Positions 31,596-44,218 of a DNA stretch of 64,000 bases are shown here, piece by piece (the stretch's first letter is position 1; each line of letters begins with the position of its first letter). The stretch is from Cololabis saira (Eukaryota; Chordata; Actinopteri; Beloniformes; Belonidae), in NCBI RefSeq assembly GCF_033807715.1, contig NC_084599.1, forward strand, positions 34,368,750 through 34,432,749, in the 5' to 3' direction. The position numbers and the translations under genes are program-made. Under the pieces are notes generated by a model. The model was not told the DNA's origin. It worked only from the letters and a program-made list of their open reading frames with translations, and made no database searches.

Positions 31596-34500
31596 ATGAT
31601 GTCACACGGGGCGGAGAGTGACAGTGACGACGGAATGGACGATTTTATGGACAAATTCAAGGACCAGAGATACAAAAATGGTTTCACTGACAACTGGGAA
31701 GAGGTGAGACTGGCGATCAGAAGCTCTTAGTACATCCTCAACTTTGTTTTTTTACTAGTATATGAAGTTGCTCATGTACATTTTTGTATCTGTCACTGCT
31801 TTTCTGCAGGAGTTCAATAAAATACCCATGTTCATGAAAACAGCCCCTGAAGAGATTGACCCAAAGAAATATCCAGAACTGGCTTGTATCCAGTCCATAA
31901 TCCACGATGAAGACCGATCTCCAGAGGGTAAGAGGACCCAAGCTTTAACTTTACTGATAAACTAGCAGAGGTGTCAAAGTATTCACATTCATTACTCAGG
32001 TAGAAGTATAGATACTATAGTTTAAAAATACTCCTGTAGAAGTTGAAGTATCAACTCAAGTTTTTTACTCAAGTGAAAGTATAAAAGTACTGGTTTCAAA
32101 ACTACTTAAAGTATAAAAGTAAAAGTAATGTAAGGGGGAAAAAAGCAATTAAGGACAAAAGCCATTGAAAATGAATGCATCTTAGTATAATGCAAATATA
32201 TTAAAGAACCATATATGTGTACTATTGAGCATTAACATGTGTTTCAGAGAGCAGAAGATATGATGACTAGTTGCCTATAAGTATTGTAATGGTGCAAAAA
32301 GTCAAACTTCAGACGCATGTTATCATTTATCCTAACCTTTATTGGAATGTACATCCAAGTTTAGTTGCAGGAATCTGAGGGCAACGGATGTAAGAACAAA
32401 ACTGGACAAGAACATCTGAAACAACCACAACCAAATTCACTCTATCCGGATGGAGCAATTTAACTGGATAGTTCTTTTTAAAGGCCGAAATGAAATAGAG
32501 TAACGAGGCTGTTTTTAAAATGTAAGGAGTAAAAAGTACAGATAATTGCGTGAAAATGTAAGGAGTAAAAGTAAAAAGTCTGAAAAAGATTTACTCCAGT
32601 GAGGTATAGATAACCAAAATGTCTACTTAAGTAAGGTAACGAAGTATTTGTACTTCGTTACTTGACACCTCTGTAAACTGGTCTGTTAATGTGAGAATCT
32701 GGTTGATTTTCAGAGCTGGCACAAAGTCTTAAGGATGAAGGAAATGCATTCTTCAAGGAGAAGAACTACAAACACGCTGTGATCGCCTACACGGCTGGTT
32801 TGATGAAGAAATGCGGAGACCAGGAGCTCGAGGTCATTCTCCTCACCAACCGAGCTGCTGCACACTTCTACCTGGGTACAAAGAACCGCCTCTGTTGAGG
32901 TTTAAATGACCTGAAATGCCTGTAGTGCTGGTTACTGTCAGATGTATTTATGCCTATGATGCACGTCTGCTTTTCTGTCACATACTGTAGGTAACATGCG
33001 CTCTTCCCTCAATGATGCTGTGGCTGCAAAAAAGGTCAAACCAGACCACCTCAAAGCCTTGATCAGAGGTGAGTGATTCTCATCTAATTAACATGCACTA
33101 CCAGTATGCTTCACAGTAAAAGTTCAAGTTTATTTATAAAGCACTTTAAAAACAACAACAGCTGACCAAAGTGCTGGACAAGTGAAAGGAAAACAAAAAC
33201 AAAACAGGACAATGTAAAAAAAATAAAATAATAAAACACATAAATAAAATAAAACAATCATGGTATTGAGAATTATTATATTAAAAATGAGTTTTAAGAT
33301 GAGTTTTAAAAACAGCCGTAGAAGGAGCCAGGTGTATGTACAGCGGCAACTCGGTCAAAAGTTTGGAACCGGTGTTCTGCCGAGAAATGCTACTTTGTGC
33401 TTCTGCGCATGCGCACAGTCAATTTTATAAGTTTGATTGCTACGACCATTATTTCTTGCACGACGTAAAATTGATAATATGGGATGTTGAGTATTTGATA
33501 CTTCAAAATACATTACCCATGACATGAATTGCATTACACTTTGTGAACATTATACGATAAAGAGAAGAAAAAAATTTATTCTATCACTTTATTTGATATT
33601 CATTCAGTCATTCGCCTTTATTTAACCAGGCAGGTCATTAAGAACATTCTTATTTACAATGATGGCCTGGCAAGAGACAAGGGCCAATTGGGGGAAAAGG
33701 AAGTGGGCTGAGAGTAAAACACAGTAAAATTATAGCTCTACAAAGGTAGAAACCCATTAGGTAGCATTTTTTGGCAAAGCAGCAGAAATTGGCTGAACAC
33801 CGGTCCCCCCTGCTGGAGGGGGGAGCTATTTGGCAGAGTTGGTCAGCTGACCGTAGAGACCTGGAGGGTCTATGGACATTTAAAAGACCTGAGATGTAAG
33901 AAGGTGCAAGACTATGTAAAAATTTAAAAACAAATGAAAGAATTAAAAAATTGCTCGTCTAACGGGCGGGAAGCCAATGAAGAGCTGCGAGCACCGGTGT
34001 AATATGTGGTGTAATAAATATATTTATTCTTTTTTGCATGATACCTGCCATTATAACATTTTCTGCAATAAACCTATTTTGCCACAGAAACACAAAAGAC
34101 TGGAGCTGCTCCTTGTTTCTATCTATTTAAACTACATTACAATATTTATTAGTATTAAATTATTTATATCAGCATGAAAAATTACATTCATGTCACACTC
34201 TTAAAGCAATGCATGACAATCCTCTGATTAAAAATAGTCGCGAGAATCATTTTCTCATGTTTGAACAGGTGCCCAGTGCTGCATAGAGCTGCGTAACTTT
34301 TCAGAGAGCATGAAGTGGTGTGACGAGGGGCTGAAGGTCCATCCTACCGACAACAAGCTGCAGGAGCTGAGAGCAACCGCAGATAAACACAAAGTAATTC
34401 ATGAGTTTCTCCTGTTTGTTTGTAGTTTTTATTAGAATGTGTTGTTGTGGTGTGGCGTGTGGAGGAGGTTAAACTGTCTCCATGTTGGGTGTCTCAGAGA

Positions 34501-37500
34501 GCAGCAGAGAGAGATGCCAGGAGGAACAAGGTAAAAGAGAAGAAGTTGCTTGGTGAGAAGGAGGCTCTTCTGGCTGCTATAAAGGTACGTTTATACGTTG
34601 TTGTTCTCTTGTCTTGCTTTGCATCATCAGACACTAGGGCTGGGGATCGATTCAAATGTCAAGAATCGATTCGATTCCGATTCTTAAGATTCAGAATGGA
34701 TTATCAAGATTCGATTCCGATATTGATTTGGGTTAGTGTTATTAAAACTGTTTTTTGAGCTGTTGCATGAATTATATGACTGTAGTTATGCAAAATATTA
34801 CTACTAGTATTATATTGAGATTTAACAGCAAGTATTGGCAGCTAATGATGCTGTAAGGACCAATCACCTCCCAGAATGCTGATAGAACTGCTTTCAGAAA
34901 CATCATGGGTCAGAATTACCAAACAGATCCAGGGAGGAAACGGAGACGGATGAAATCGGTTTTATTTTTTCCCACATTCCGTTTTTATTTGTTCCATTTT
35001 CGGTCTATTTTGGTTTTTAATTTTTGAGCATTTGGTTTTTAGCATTTTTTGCAAATGTAACCCCAAGACAGTATATAAAGTAATGAAATATAGACAATTT
35101 ATGTAATTATAACCTAACACTTTAATGTTTTCATACCTTTAAACATATTTAAAGGCAAAAACATGGCACCAGTTATTCTCGTGTCCAACAAAACATTAGT
35201 TTAGAGGATAAACAAAAAAATAACCAAAAGTTGTAATGTAATGATGAAAAAAAAAAATACATAAATAAATAAAATAACCCCCCTCCCCCCCTCCCCCCCC
35301 CCCAAAAAAAAAAAAAAAAAAAAATCAATCTTTAGACATATGAATCGATTTTTAGGAATTAATATGAGAATCGATTTAGAATTGGGAAATCGATTTTTTC
35401 AACAAAGGCCTATCAGACGTGGCGGCTCATGATGGCCTACTGCTCTTCTGCTTTGACTTAAAGTTGCACCACATTAATTCCACGACAACAACCAAGACGG
35501 AAAGATTTAGTGATAAATAAAACAGCAAGATACTTCTGGAACAGCCTTGAAAAACACAAACATGTGACATCGTTCGCATCCTTTAAGAAGTGATGTCCAG
35601 CAGTGAGCTGCTCAACAAGTCGGACTCAACTCTTGAGAAGACCCAGATAATCCTTGACAGGATCTCATGAACTCTGCAAAGCATGCAGTTTAGTTTAGAA
35701 AGTGGTCAACATGTACATTTTTGAAAAAAGGTAATGCAGTTTAACATGGTATTTGTTTAAAACATAATGACATTTATGAGGTTTGAGTTGTTTTAGAAGG
35801 TGAAAATGATCTCCTCTTACCTCATTCTGAGATGCTCAGCTGGTGGCTGTTTATGTTGCAGTGATATGAGATTAAATCTGTTTTTAATAATAATCTCACA
35901 TGTTTTCTGTGCAGAGTCGAGGCATCAAGCTCCTCCAGCCTCGATCTGCTGCCAAGGGTTCAGACAGCGAGGATGAGGAGGATCGTTGTTCAGCAGCGGT
36001 GGAGCAGCTGAGCTTGGACGGCCTCAGCTCTCGGGAGGTCACTGGCGCTCAGGTCTCCCTGGATGAGCAGGGCTCTTTACACTGGCCCGTCCTCTTCCTG
36101 TACCCCGAACATCAGCAGAGTGACTTCATTTCAGCCTTCTGCGAGAATAACTGGTAAAATTAGACTGTTGTTTTATGCACCGTAGCTTTGGCTTTATTTG
36201 TCTGCTTGGGGAGGGAGGACTATAACTATTATTTCCATTTATTTATTTTATTTATTAAATTTTTTTTTTATTAGTTTGCACACAATAAAAGTAACACTTA
36301 CAATCAAACTAGTAAAACAAATGTGACAGGCAAGGTCAAAAAGTCAACAGGCTTATGCAGCGGACCTCCCCTCAATTTAGGAAGTAAAACAGTAAACTAT
36401 AAACAAAAAACAAATTTACTATTAATCGTAAGATTATTTCCTCATATAAATGTAAATAAAAGGTATGAAAAGTCTCCAAAAGAAACTAACAGCAGTATCT
36501 TCAAAGTCGAAACAGAGCAAAACTCCAATATATACAGTCAGTTATGACATCATTTAAAAAAACTATAACAAATGGTCACATTTATGAGACTTATGTTCAG
36601 AATTGTTGTTCTCGTAAAATGATTGAGGCAAAATGTAACCTCCTGAGACCTGGTGTCCACATGCATGGACATCACATTTTGGGATGCTTGTACCATAACA
36701 GTTAATCAAATCTAACAGCAGCCCGTTGTCCCCACACGTGGAAAAGTACATCATGTCAAAGCATGATGCTTAATTTTTATACGAATCAGGTCCCAATAGA
36801 CAATATTAAAAAAAAAAAAAAAGCATATTAAACAAGCAATTGAGCCTGTGTTGCTGTTTTGTATATGCACATGTGTGAAACTGGTAGAAATAGTTGGTAA
36901 TATGGAATATTCAGGGAAATATTCAGGAATATTCAGTTTTCAGGAGGAACTCCAAATATCCTCTGGAAGAAACATCTCTGATTAAATTACTTGATGTTCT
37001 TCTCTCTTATTGTTACCTTTTTTTGGTAACTTTTTTGGTCGCACTACCGTATGTTTTCCAACTCCACAGAGAAACATTAGAAAGTGTTATCGCAAAAGAA
37101 AAAAGTAAAGACAAAGCAGGCAAATATTGGCTCTTGTAATTGCTGGTTGTGGCCACAAGGAGTCGCTGTTCAGCAAACGTTTAGCAGCAACAATGTTCAT
37201 TCCTTCAAATCTGACCAAAGATATTTTTTTTCCTCTTAAAAATTCAGCATAAATAAGAGGAGGATTTTATGCTTCTGTTTGCCTTGTTTTGTTCAGTTTC
37301 AGTGACCACCTGAGCGTCATGTTTGGAGAAGAGCTTCCACCGTGGGACTCGGACAGAAAATATCTCCCACAAAATCTGCAGGTTTGTTTGTTTGCAGCAT
37401 TTAAACAAAGCAAAAGCCTTGATTTGTACAGAACACTGAAATAAGTTACCTGCTTGATAATATGCTCTCATTCAATGTTGAACTTGTTATTTCTTTTGGT

Positions 37501-38465
37501 TTCAGTCTTAGAAAAGTGGTTCTACAAAACTGCACAATGAAAAATTAATATAAAAAGCAGTATGATTTGATGAGCTTATTTATTTATTTTATGCATCTTA
37601 TTTTTATCAGCAGCAAAACGTCATTTAAAAAAAAATGTCCCTTCATCTTGTGGGAAACTTTATTTTTTTTTAGCTGTACTTCGAATACGAGGAGAAGGAG
37701 ACGCTCTACCAAGTCGACCTGGAGACGTCACTGTTGAAAACTCTGCAACATAAACGGTACATGAATTGTCTCTTTATCTACTCCTTTTTTTATTTAAAGT
37801 AGGTTTAAGATTAAATCTGCAGTAATTAAAAAATGGCACTCCCATGTCTGTGTTTCATGTAGCATTGAATATGTCTCTGTTTTACTAAACTTTCTTTACT
37901 ATTTGAAGACATTTATCACCAGATTTGTGATCGAGGTCGTTTGTCTTGTTGTTTTCTCCCTAAAATTATTTGTTTTCACCAAATTTGCAAATTCAAACCG
38001 TTTTTTCTATCAGGTCAAACTAGCGGTGTGGTCTCAGTGACACAATAAATATCGTAATGTTGTACTTTATATGGGTGTTTTATAACCATCAATATAACCA
38101 CCACCATTGCCGTGATTACACCGGAAAAGAGGTAGAAGCGGTTAGAAGAATTTTAAAGTAAAATCTTTCCTGTTTCTTCTGTAAAGTAAATAACAGAAGA
38201 GGAACAGTGATGTCTGGTATGCTGACGTTTGCTTCCTGGTTGGCAGATTGCCTGACGACAGGAATGAAAATGATCCAATGCTGAGTGAAACCGGAGCGTT
38301 CATTTTAGCAGGGGTTTTCATCACGTCCTGCACGACCTGACTGTGTCTCTTCTGCTCTCCAACAGGTATCTGGTCAAGGCGGGGACTCCCAGCTTCATCG
38401 TGCTGGTGAAAGGCTCATCGTTCAGGGAGCAGTTTTTATCAGGAAAGAAAGTACATGGATTGTAA
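31596..38465 (+). CDS. ttc4: Tetratricopeptide repeat protein 4 (HSP90/HSP70 co-chaperone)
   Basis: TTC4 (yeast Cns1) binds the C-termini of HSP90 and HSP70 through its TPR domain and links them to client folding. Ten exons: 31596-31703, 31810-31927, 32714-32875, 32991-33068, 34269-34393, 34498-34584, 35915-36153, 37297-37381, 37674-37756 and 38366-38465. They give 394 residues (human about 387) with consistent phases. The acidic N-terminus has DDFMDKFKDQRYKNGF. TPR motifs span about 76-197, including LKDEGNAFFKEKNYKHAVIA. A charged helix follows at 198-226 and a Ser/acidic linker (DSEDEED) near 240. The C-terminal Cns1 wheel domain includes LHWPVLFLYPEHQQSDFI and SVMFGEELPPWD. There are two adjacent ATGs, and the first is taken. 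AATAAA is at 38677. Introns 2 and 6 carry hAT insertions. Confidence 0.95.
31966..32673. mobile_element. Non-autonomous hAT element in ttc4 intron 2
   Basis: The ends are CAGAGGTGTCAA and its complement. TAAACTAG (31958-31965) and TAAACTGG (32674-32681) are a target duplication with one mismatch. Subterminal AGTAAAAGTA/CTACTTAAGT repeats resemble the element at 11846-12752, so both belong to a related Tol2-like group. Confidence 0.85.
33122..33340. repeat. Dispersed teleost repeat in ttc4 intron 4
   Basis: GTTCAAGTTTATTTATAAAG and CCAAAGTGCTGGACAAG match the type seen at 18958 and 38760. Confidence 0.6.
33600..33990. repeat. Second dispersed repeat in ttc4 intron 4
   Basis: It opens with CCTTTATTTAACCAGGCAGG and includes CTTATTTACAATGATGGCC, widespread in bony fishes in my recollection. 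A GGTCCCCCCTGCTGGAGGGG segment follows. Family not assigned. Confidence 0.55.
34635..35412. mobile_element. hAT-like element in ttc4 intron 6
   Basis: The ends are TAGGGCTGGGGATCGATT and the complement of AAAGGCCTA. Flanks TCAGACAC and TCAGACGT agree at 6 of 8 positions. It is the reverse-oriented relative of the element in pars2 intron 2. Confidence 0.75.
36154..37296. other. ttc4 intron 7
   Basis: AT-rich intron with no exon or named element seen. Confidence 0.5.
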
Positions 38466-38759
38466 AAAAAACACTGATTTCCAATTATAAATACAAGACA
38501 TAAAACTCATAAAACTATCTTCCCAACTCTGAAGAACCTACGTAAGTGTTTGGATGTTTCGTGACACCAAATATCAGTGAAAGTTGAATGTAAACTTTTA
38601 TTTCTCCACCAATCTATTTAATATCCTGCCTTCTCTGTACAGATACACATGTAGACACATTTGTTGTTATCCCTCCAATAAACAAAGGTAAACCCAAAAA
38701 GGTCACCTGAATAAGTTATACATAATAATTTACTAAAACATGATGAATGAAAATCAAGA

Positions 38760-39760
38760 TCAAGTGTCAAGGTCAAATCTATTTATACAGTGTATTTAAC
38801 AACAAAAATGTTGACTAAAGTGCTTTACAATTAATTAACAATCAAACAAGAATTATAATTTAAAAGCAGGAAAATGTAATAAAAATCAAAGTAGCTGTAC
38901 ATTCTAATATCTGCCCTGTGACTCTACTCAAAATTTAAAGCCAAAGAGAAGAAATGTGTTTTTAACATTGACTTGAACATACAGGACTGTCTCAGAAAAT
39001 TAGAACATTGTGATTTTCTGTAATGCAATTACAAAAACAAAAATGTCATACATTCTGGATTCATTACAAATCAACTGAAATATTGCAAGCCTTTTATTAT
39101 TTTAATATTGCTGATCATGGCTTACAGCTTAAGAAAACTCAAATATCCTATCTCAAAAAATTTGAATATTCTGGGAATCTTAATCTTAAACTGTAAGCCA
39201 TAATCAGCAATATTAAAATAATAAAAGGCTTGCAATATTTCAGTTGATTTGTAATGAATCCAGAATGTATAACATTTTTGTTTTTTTTTAATTGCATTAC
39301 AGAAAATAAAAAACGTTATCACAATATTCTAATTTTCTGAGACAGTCCTGTATCTAAAGACTGTGCGAATAAGGAAAAGGAAAAGCGTTCCAGCGCCTCG
39401 GGGCAGCCACTGCAAAATCCCCTCTATGTTTTGATCGTGATCGTGGAACGTCTGGAAGCAACCGGTCGGTTGCCCACAGGGCTCATACTGGTGAATTGAT
39501 TACCTCTGACAGATAAGAGCGTGCCATTCCTCTTAAAAGTTTAAGTCAACAATAAAATCCTAAAATCAATTCTGAATCAGATGGGGGATCTGATAGAGGG
39601 AGTTATATGATAATGCTTCCTGGTGCCAGTTATTGAACATCTGTGGAAAGAGCTGAAGCTCTGGATGAGAAAACCCTTCAAACCTGAGACGGCCGGAGCA
39701 TTCTGATCATGAGGAGCGGGTCAGAATACCCGTCCACGGGCGCAGAAGTCAGTCTGAGAT
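38760..39760. repeat. Dispersed teleost repeat split by a Tc1/mariner MITE
   Basis: The left part has CAAATCTATTTATACAGTG and AAAGTGCTTTACA. The right part has GCGTTCCAGCGCCTCGGGGC and a long tail. The two parts are separated by the palindromic element 38982-39350. Confidence 0.6.
38982..39350. mobile_element. Palindromic Tc1/mariner-type MITE
   Basis: The terminal inverted repeat starts CAGGACTGTCTCAGAAAATT, and the two halves pair along nearly their whole length (TTGCAAGCCTTTTATTATTT is in both arms). TA dinucleotides flank it at 38980-38981 and 39351-39352. Confidence 0.85.
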
Positions 39761-39769
39761 TTACAGAAA

Positions 39770-40685
39770 TCCCTCGATTGCAGTGACTGTCGCAAAAGTT
39801 TGTGCAACAGAACATGAAGGTGAAGGTGCAGGTCAGTTTCATCGATTTTAAACACAACTCAAACGTCTGATTTTCATTAGTAAATTATTTTATTACTTTT
39901 GAGAGTATCAAGTTATTTCAGTGACCATTATGGGGTTTTTCTTTCTTTATTAGACTAACATGTACGTAACAGTTAGGAATGACAACGATGAAAAGAAATG
40001 TTTGTTTGTAAGTGAATAAATCAATTAAAACTGGAACAAAAAACACTTCTACGTGCAGATTTAAGTTTGTGGTCATTTTTATAATTGCCTCAGAGGAACT
40101 GGATTAAGTTAATAATGTTTTGTTGTTGTGGCTCTCGTGTGTCCTGCGGTTTACTGATGACTGACGGGTTTCAGTTACTTTCAGCAATTGACAGAAATTG
40201 GAATATTATTCTTTTCAAGTTTTTGAACATTTCAATTTTTACTTTGGTTTTCATGCGTTTGCAGCAAAATCTTAGTTGTTAAGGGTTTTGCTGTAACTTA
40301 AAGATTGAGATGCTCTTTTTGATTTGGATAAATAGCTAAAACACTTCATGCCATCTCAATTTCAGCATTTTACCTGTTTTATGAACAGAATATTAACTGT
40401 CAGCTGCTGTCAATCAATAACTAATGATTGTTCAGTAGTAGCAACGTTTCTCATATGTAATTAGATCCAAAACCTTTCCTTACATGGAAATCACACTAAA
40501 TAATTAGAATAGTATTTTTGTGTGATTTTAATCTGCTCGTTTTTGTTTGCAGCATTGCTGACGCTGATTAGGTTAAGTTATTTTTTCCCTGGAACACATT
40601 CTTTAAGAAGGATTTTTATGATCATCGAGGAACTATAAATGATTTGTCATATTGTTATGGCAAAAGGGTCAAACTAAAAAAGCAC
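39770..40685. other. Intergenic, AT-rich
   Basis: No gene, repeat or structured feature recognised. Confidence 0.45.
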
Positions 40686-40687
40686 AG

Positions 40688-40768
40688 TGTCTTGTGTTTC
40701 ACTTGTGTTTCACTTGTGTTTCACTTGTGTTTCACTTGTGTTTCACTTGTGTTTCACTTGTGTTTCAC
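40688..40768. repeat. 11-bp tandem repeat, about 7 copies
   Basis: Unit TGTGTTTCACT, next to the PLAC8-like pseudogene. Confidence 0.9.
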
Positions 40769-40789
40769 TGATGAATCCATCCGTACAAA

Positions 40790-41360
40790 CATGAGGCTGT
40801 GGTGTTTCCGGTCACAACCACCGCAGGAGAACGCTGCAAGATGTACGCCGACAATGGTTTGAGACTGCATGTCGATGGCAATGGGGGTTGCGTTCGATGT
40901 TTTTAACTTCCGGTGCATCTGATACCAGGAAAAACCACACACAGAAACAGGAAGCAAACATGTCCTGACAGAAAAAAAACCCTGCAAGCCAGCACATCAA
41001 TCACTTTTTAACATTTTGCTTTCACTTGCAATTTAGGTGAAGTGAGTCTCACGCATCATACCTCGGTACCATATTTGTTACGCCTGGCAGCCCGAGAGAC
41101 GAGGCTGCAGGAGGAACAAACACGTATATATCAGGCAACCAGAACAGCAGGGGCCAAAACTTTGCATGAGGGGAGACTGAATCGAATCGTCTTGAAACTG
41201 TTCAGGCGAGGGCAGCACCAGAAACCATAGCAACTTGATAGACATAGAAATGCAGGTGCAGAGGGAGTAAGGGATTTTGGCTTATTGTCAGATCTTTATT
41301 TTAAAGAGCCTTACAGGTGGTTGCATCCTCAAAGCAGTCACCAGCCTTTTGTTCTGCCAT
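40790..41360 (-). pseudogene. PLAC8/onzin-like pseudogene
   Basis: Three pieces match the intact gene at 45404-46089 in the same order. An exon-1-like piece (41360-41315) starts with ATG, encodes 15 codons ending DCFEDATT and keeps the donor. An exon-2-like piece (41233-41062) begins CYGFWCCPRL but lacks the Cys-rich core after a deletion and runs into TGA. An exon-3-like piece (from 40981 downward) keeps WYQMHRKLK but has lost the poly-cysteine run. Missing cysteines and the internal stop argue against function. It is a tandem duplicate about 4.6 kb from its paralogue. Confidence 0.8.
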
Positions 41361-41379
41361 GAGATGTTCAACCACAGAC

Positions 41380-42235
41380 GATGAAGAGTTATTTCAATAT
41401 TGTGCTCCATTTCATGTATAAAAACAGGTTGCAACTAAAAGCTTTCTCTGGCCTTCAACTTGTTTTTTATCAAATTACTGTAGCTTTTCCTACAGACAAC
41501 AGCAAATGTCTCTTGAGAGTCTAATGTCTTTGTGCCAAATGAGATACATTTATAGTTTATAAGCCTTAAAGTTCTGAAATCCATTTACCTTTTGATTTAA
41601 AGGAGTTAGAAAAACTGATACACGTACAGATTAAAAAACACATTTTTTCAACAAGAATTCCTAAAAATGTACAAATCTCTTTCTAAGAATCTGTCTTTAA
41701 TCTTATGCATTATAAGGAAAATCAAATAAGCTGTTTAAATGTAAATATGCTCATCAAACACCATATGAGTTAAAAATGGTCCACACACAGACAAATACAG
41801 AAACATCCTGACAATGCACTGCTTGTTTTGCACTTTTATTGTATTTTGTGTTTTTAATTGTTAAAATAGTTTCATGTGTTGTCTCAGCTGTTGTGTTAAA
41901 AGTGCTCCAGAAATAAAGTTGAGCTGAGAATGCTGGTTGGGACAGAAACTGCAAAGTACATTTCTTTACTACGGCAGCAATGACTATAGCAATGTTATCA
42001 TTAGTGTTGGCATCAGGCAAACTCATCCATGAAACAATACTGTTTAACACCAGAGGGCCCATGTTTCATTGAAAATTAACCCTCAACTTACCAGTCTGTT
42101 CAGGCGTCTGGTGTGGCCCCTGTACAGGGAGCTCTGGTAATCAACGGGTTGTGCAAGTTTTCAGAATTAGTTTTTTATAACCTATTTTTCAGCATCAACA
42201 ATAGGTGAAACCGACATCAGGCTTCTGAAAAAATG
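41380..42235. other. Intergenic, nothing recognised
   Basis: AT-rich DNA with a 102-codon minus-strand frame at 41754-42062 that has no recognisable motif. Confidence 0.4.
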
Positions 42236-42239
42236 AGCT

Positions 42240-43020
42240 TTTCTCAGTTGCTTGAGGTACTGGGGAGGCAGTGGGTCATCCAATGATCGAAGGAGTGGCG
42301 GTTGGAAGCCCTCTCCCCAAGTGATTATACATGTCGTTGTGTCCTTGGGCAAGGCACTTCACCCTCCTTGCTAGTGATGTTCGATACCACCGATTTCCTT
42401 TCCGATCCCATATTGAGTAAAATTCAGGCTGGTAACAGTGATACCGATTCAATACTGATACATTGTGCAAATACACCTATTGTGCCCGCTACCTCTAAAA
42501 CAATTGGTGTATTTTAGATATAAAAATACAAGACATTAGAGTCAATTATTTAGCTATTCATTTTAAAGTCAGAACTATACTAAGGTAGCAGCCTCATTTC
42601 ACAATATAGCCGAGTTGTTACAACAGAAAAAACTGTTTAAAAAAGGTGTTTCCATCACTAGAAAAAGATCCTAATATAATAAAACTGTTAAAATAAATAA
42701 GAAAAAACAAAATAAGTACTATAAAAGTGAAAAAGAAAAAAAAGTATTTCCTACCAGGAGCGTGTCATTTCGACAAAATCTGAATAATTTAGTTACTTTC
42801 CTCCGTATTCCTGTTAATGATATACATTACCACAAAGCATACAGATCTGGTATTGGAATTATGGATATTTCAGTATTGATCCACACATCACTACTCCATG
42901 CCTCGGTGAGGGCGTCGCTGGTGTGTGAATGTTGTATTCATGTTCCGGTGGTGGACGGAGAGGCCGGTGGTGCGGGTTGGCTGATTGGGTCACGTTGAAC
43001 ACCAGGTTACATGATCCTTA
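42240..43020. repeat. Dispersed retroposon-like repeat split by a hAT element
   Basis: CGTTGTGTCCTTGGGCAAGG and CACTTCACCCTCC lie left of the insertion, and GTGTGAATGTTGTATTCATG lies right of it. This is a common fish repeat arrangement. The outer boundaries are uncertain. Confidence 0.55.
42372..42893. mobile_element. hAT-like non-autonomous element
   Basis: The ends are TAGTGATGT and the complement of ACATCACTA. CTCCTTGC (42364-42371) and CTCCATGC (42894-42901) form an 8-bp duplication with one mismatch. Confidence 0.8.
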
Positions 43021-43039
43021 TAAAAACTTAAAGGGGACC

Positions 43040-43251
43040 TGTAGCAATGCTCGTGCTACTGGGGTGTACCGACAGGACAGAGGACACAGGGTTTCATGCA
43101 GGAAACGTTTTATTCACCCAGACACATGTGCCAGCACCTTCAGCAGCTCTCCTTCCTCCCAGCAGAGACCATTGCTGGTGTGCAGCCGCTGTTCAAGTAA
43201 CCAGGCAGGGTGGAGAGGTCAGCTGAGTGGCTGCTCCTCCACCCTGCCACA
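43040..43251 (-). repeat. Solo LTR, 212 bp
   Basis: Read on the minus strand, it starts TGTGGCAGGGTGG and ends GCATTGCTACA (TG...CA). It contains AATAAA in the downstream half, which fixes the orientation. The 5-bp repeat GGACC flanks it (43035-43039 and 43252-43256), and removing it restores the TTAA element's terminal repeat. It is the footprint of LTR-LTR recombination of a small LTR retrotransposon. Confidence 0.8.
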
Positions 43252-43478
43252 GGACCTATTATGAAAAACAAATTTTTTCTTGTTTTAACATATATAAAGT
43301 GGTCTCCCCTCAGCCTGCCAACTCAGAAAAGGAAGAAAGCAACCAAATTCTGCAGTGTCTGTACAGCCGCCCGGATGAGCCATCCAGTGTGATGTGGATC
43401 TACGAGCCGTTCAGATTCTGATCCCTTTCGTTACGTAACCAAAATGCAATTTGCATCGTTTGGCCTCCAACTCCGTGT

Positions 43479-43975
43479 CATTACCCGATGTGAGTCGCTG
43501 ACCAATTTGAGTCACACATGCGCAGTCGCGTCCAACATCGTCGGCCATCTTGGAAAGCAACATACGGCAACACCACTTGGTCAAACTACAGTTACGTCAA
43601 ACACACACTTGTTTTGATATACACTACTCACAATAAGTTAGATAAGTAAAAGTTCCTTTTGATATTACTAATGATGAATGAGAAGAAACACAATTTTCAT
43701 TAGTTTAATATTACCCCAAAAATGTAGACAATAAAAATAGTCTCTCACAATATCCCTAACTTATTGTGAGTAGTGACTGACTGATTTCCTGCTGAAATGC
43801 ATAGCGAAAAGTGGCGCATGCGCGGTAGCGACTCACATGGGGTAATGTTTGTCCAAGTGGTTTAGCTGTATGTTGCTTTCCAAGATGGCCGATGATGTTG
43901 GACGCGACTGCGCATGTGTGACTCAAATCGGGTAGCGACTCACATTGGGTAATGACACTCCGCCGGCCGGAGCTT
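43479..43975. repeat. Palindrome with about 85-bp arms and a nested MITE in the loop
   Basis: The left arm (about 43479-43563) contains CGCAGTCGCGTCCAACATCG, and the right arm (about 43867-43958) is its near-complement. The loop carries a second inverted pair, CACTACTCACAATAAGTTAG and its complement, at 43620-43776, likely a mariner-type MITE. Confidence 0.8.
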
Positions 43976-44218
43976 CGGCAATTTTTCCGTAGCGGTGTAT
44001 CGCGTCATTCAGGCAGCCAATCAGCACAGAGCCTCATTATCATAGCCCCGCCCACTCAGAATCCTGCATAGATAATGAGGTTAGAGAATAGGAAGATAAA
44101 GACATGGCTCAGAGATTGAATTTCTAATTTATTTAGCAAAATCAATCAAAACCTTGTTTTTAAGACATTCAAGGCCTGTTTCAAATAGGTATTAGATGCC
44201 ATAATAGGTCCCCTTTAA

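Larger units (their letters stand above)
43028..44218. mobile_element. TTAA-ended element holding a solo LTR and a large palindrome
   Basis: Both ends are TTAAAGGGGACCTATTAT-type inverted repeats with TTAA termini. The left terminal repeat is split by the solo LTR at 43040-43251. A relative truncated at its left end is at about 6560-6845. It has no transposase and is inferred to be piggyBac-like from the TTAA ends. Confidence 0.8.

Noticed and set aside
41754..42062. 102-codon minus-strand ORF as a gene
   Set aside because: No motif, no splice partners and AT-rich composition like the surrounding intergenic DNA.
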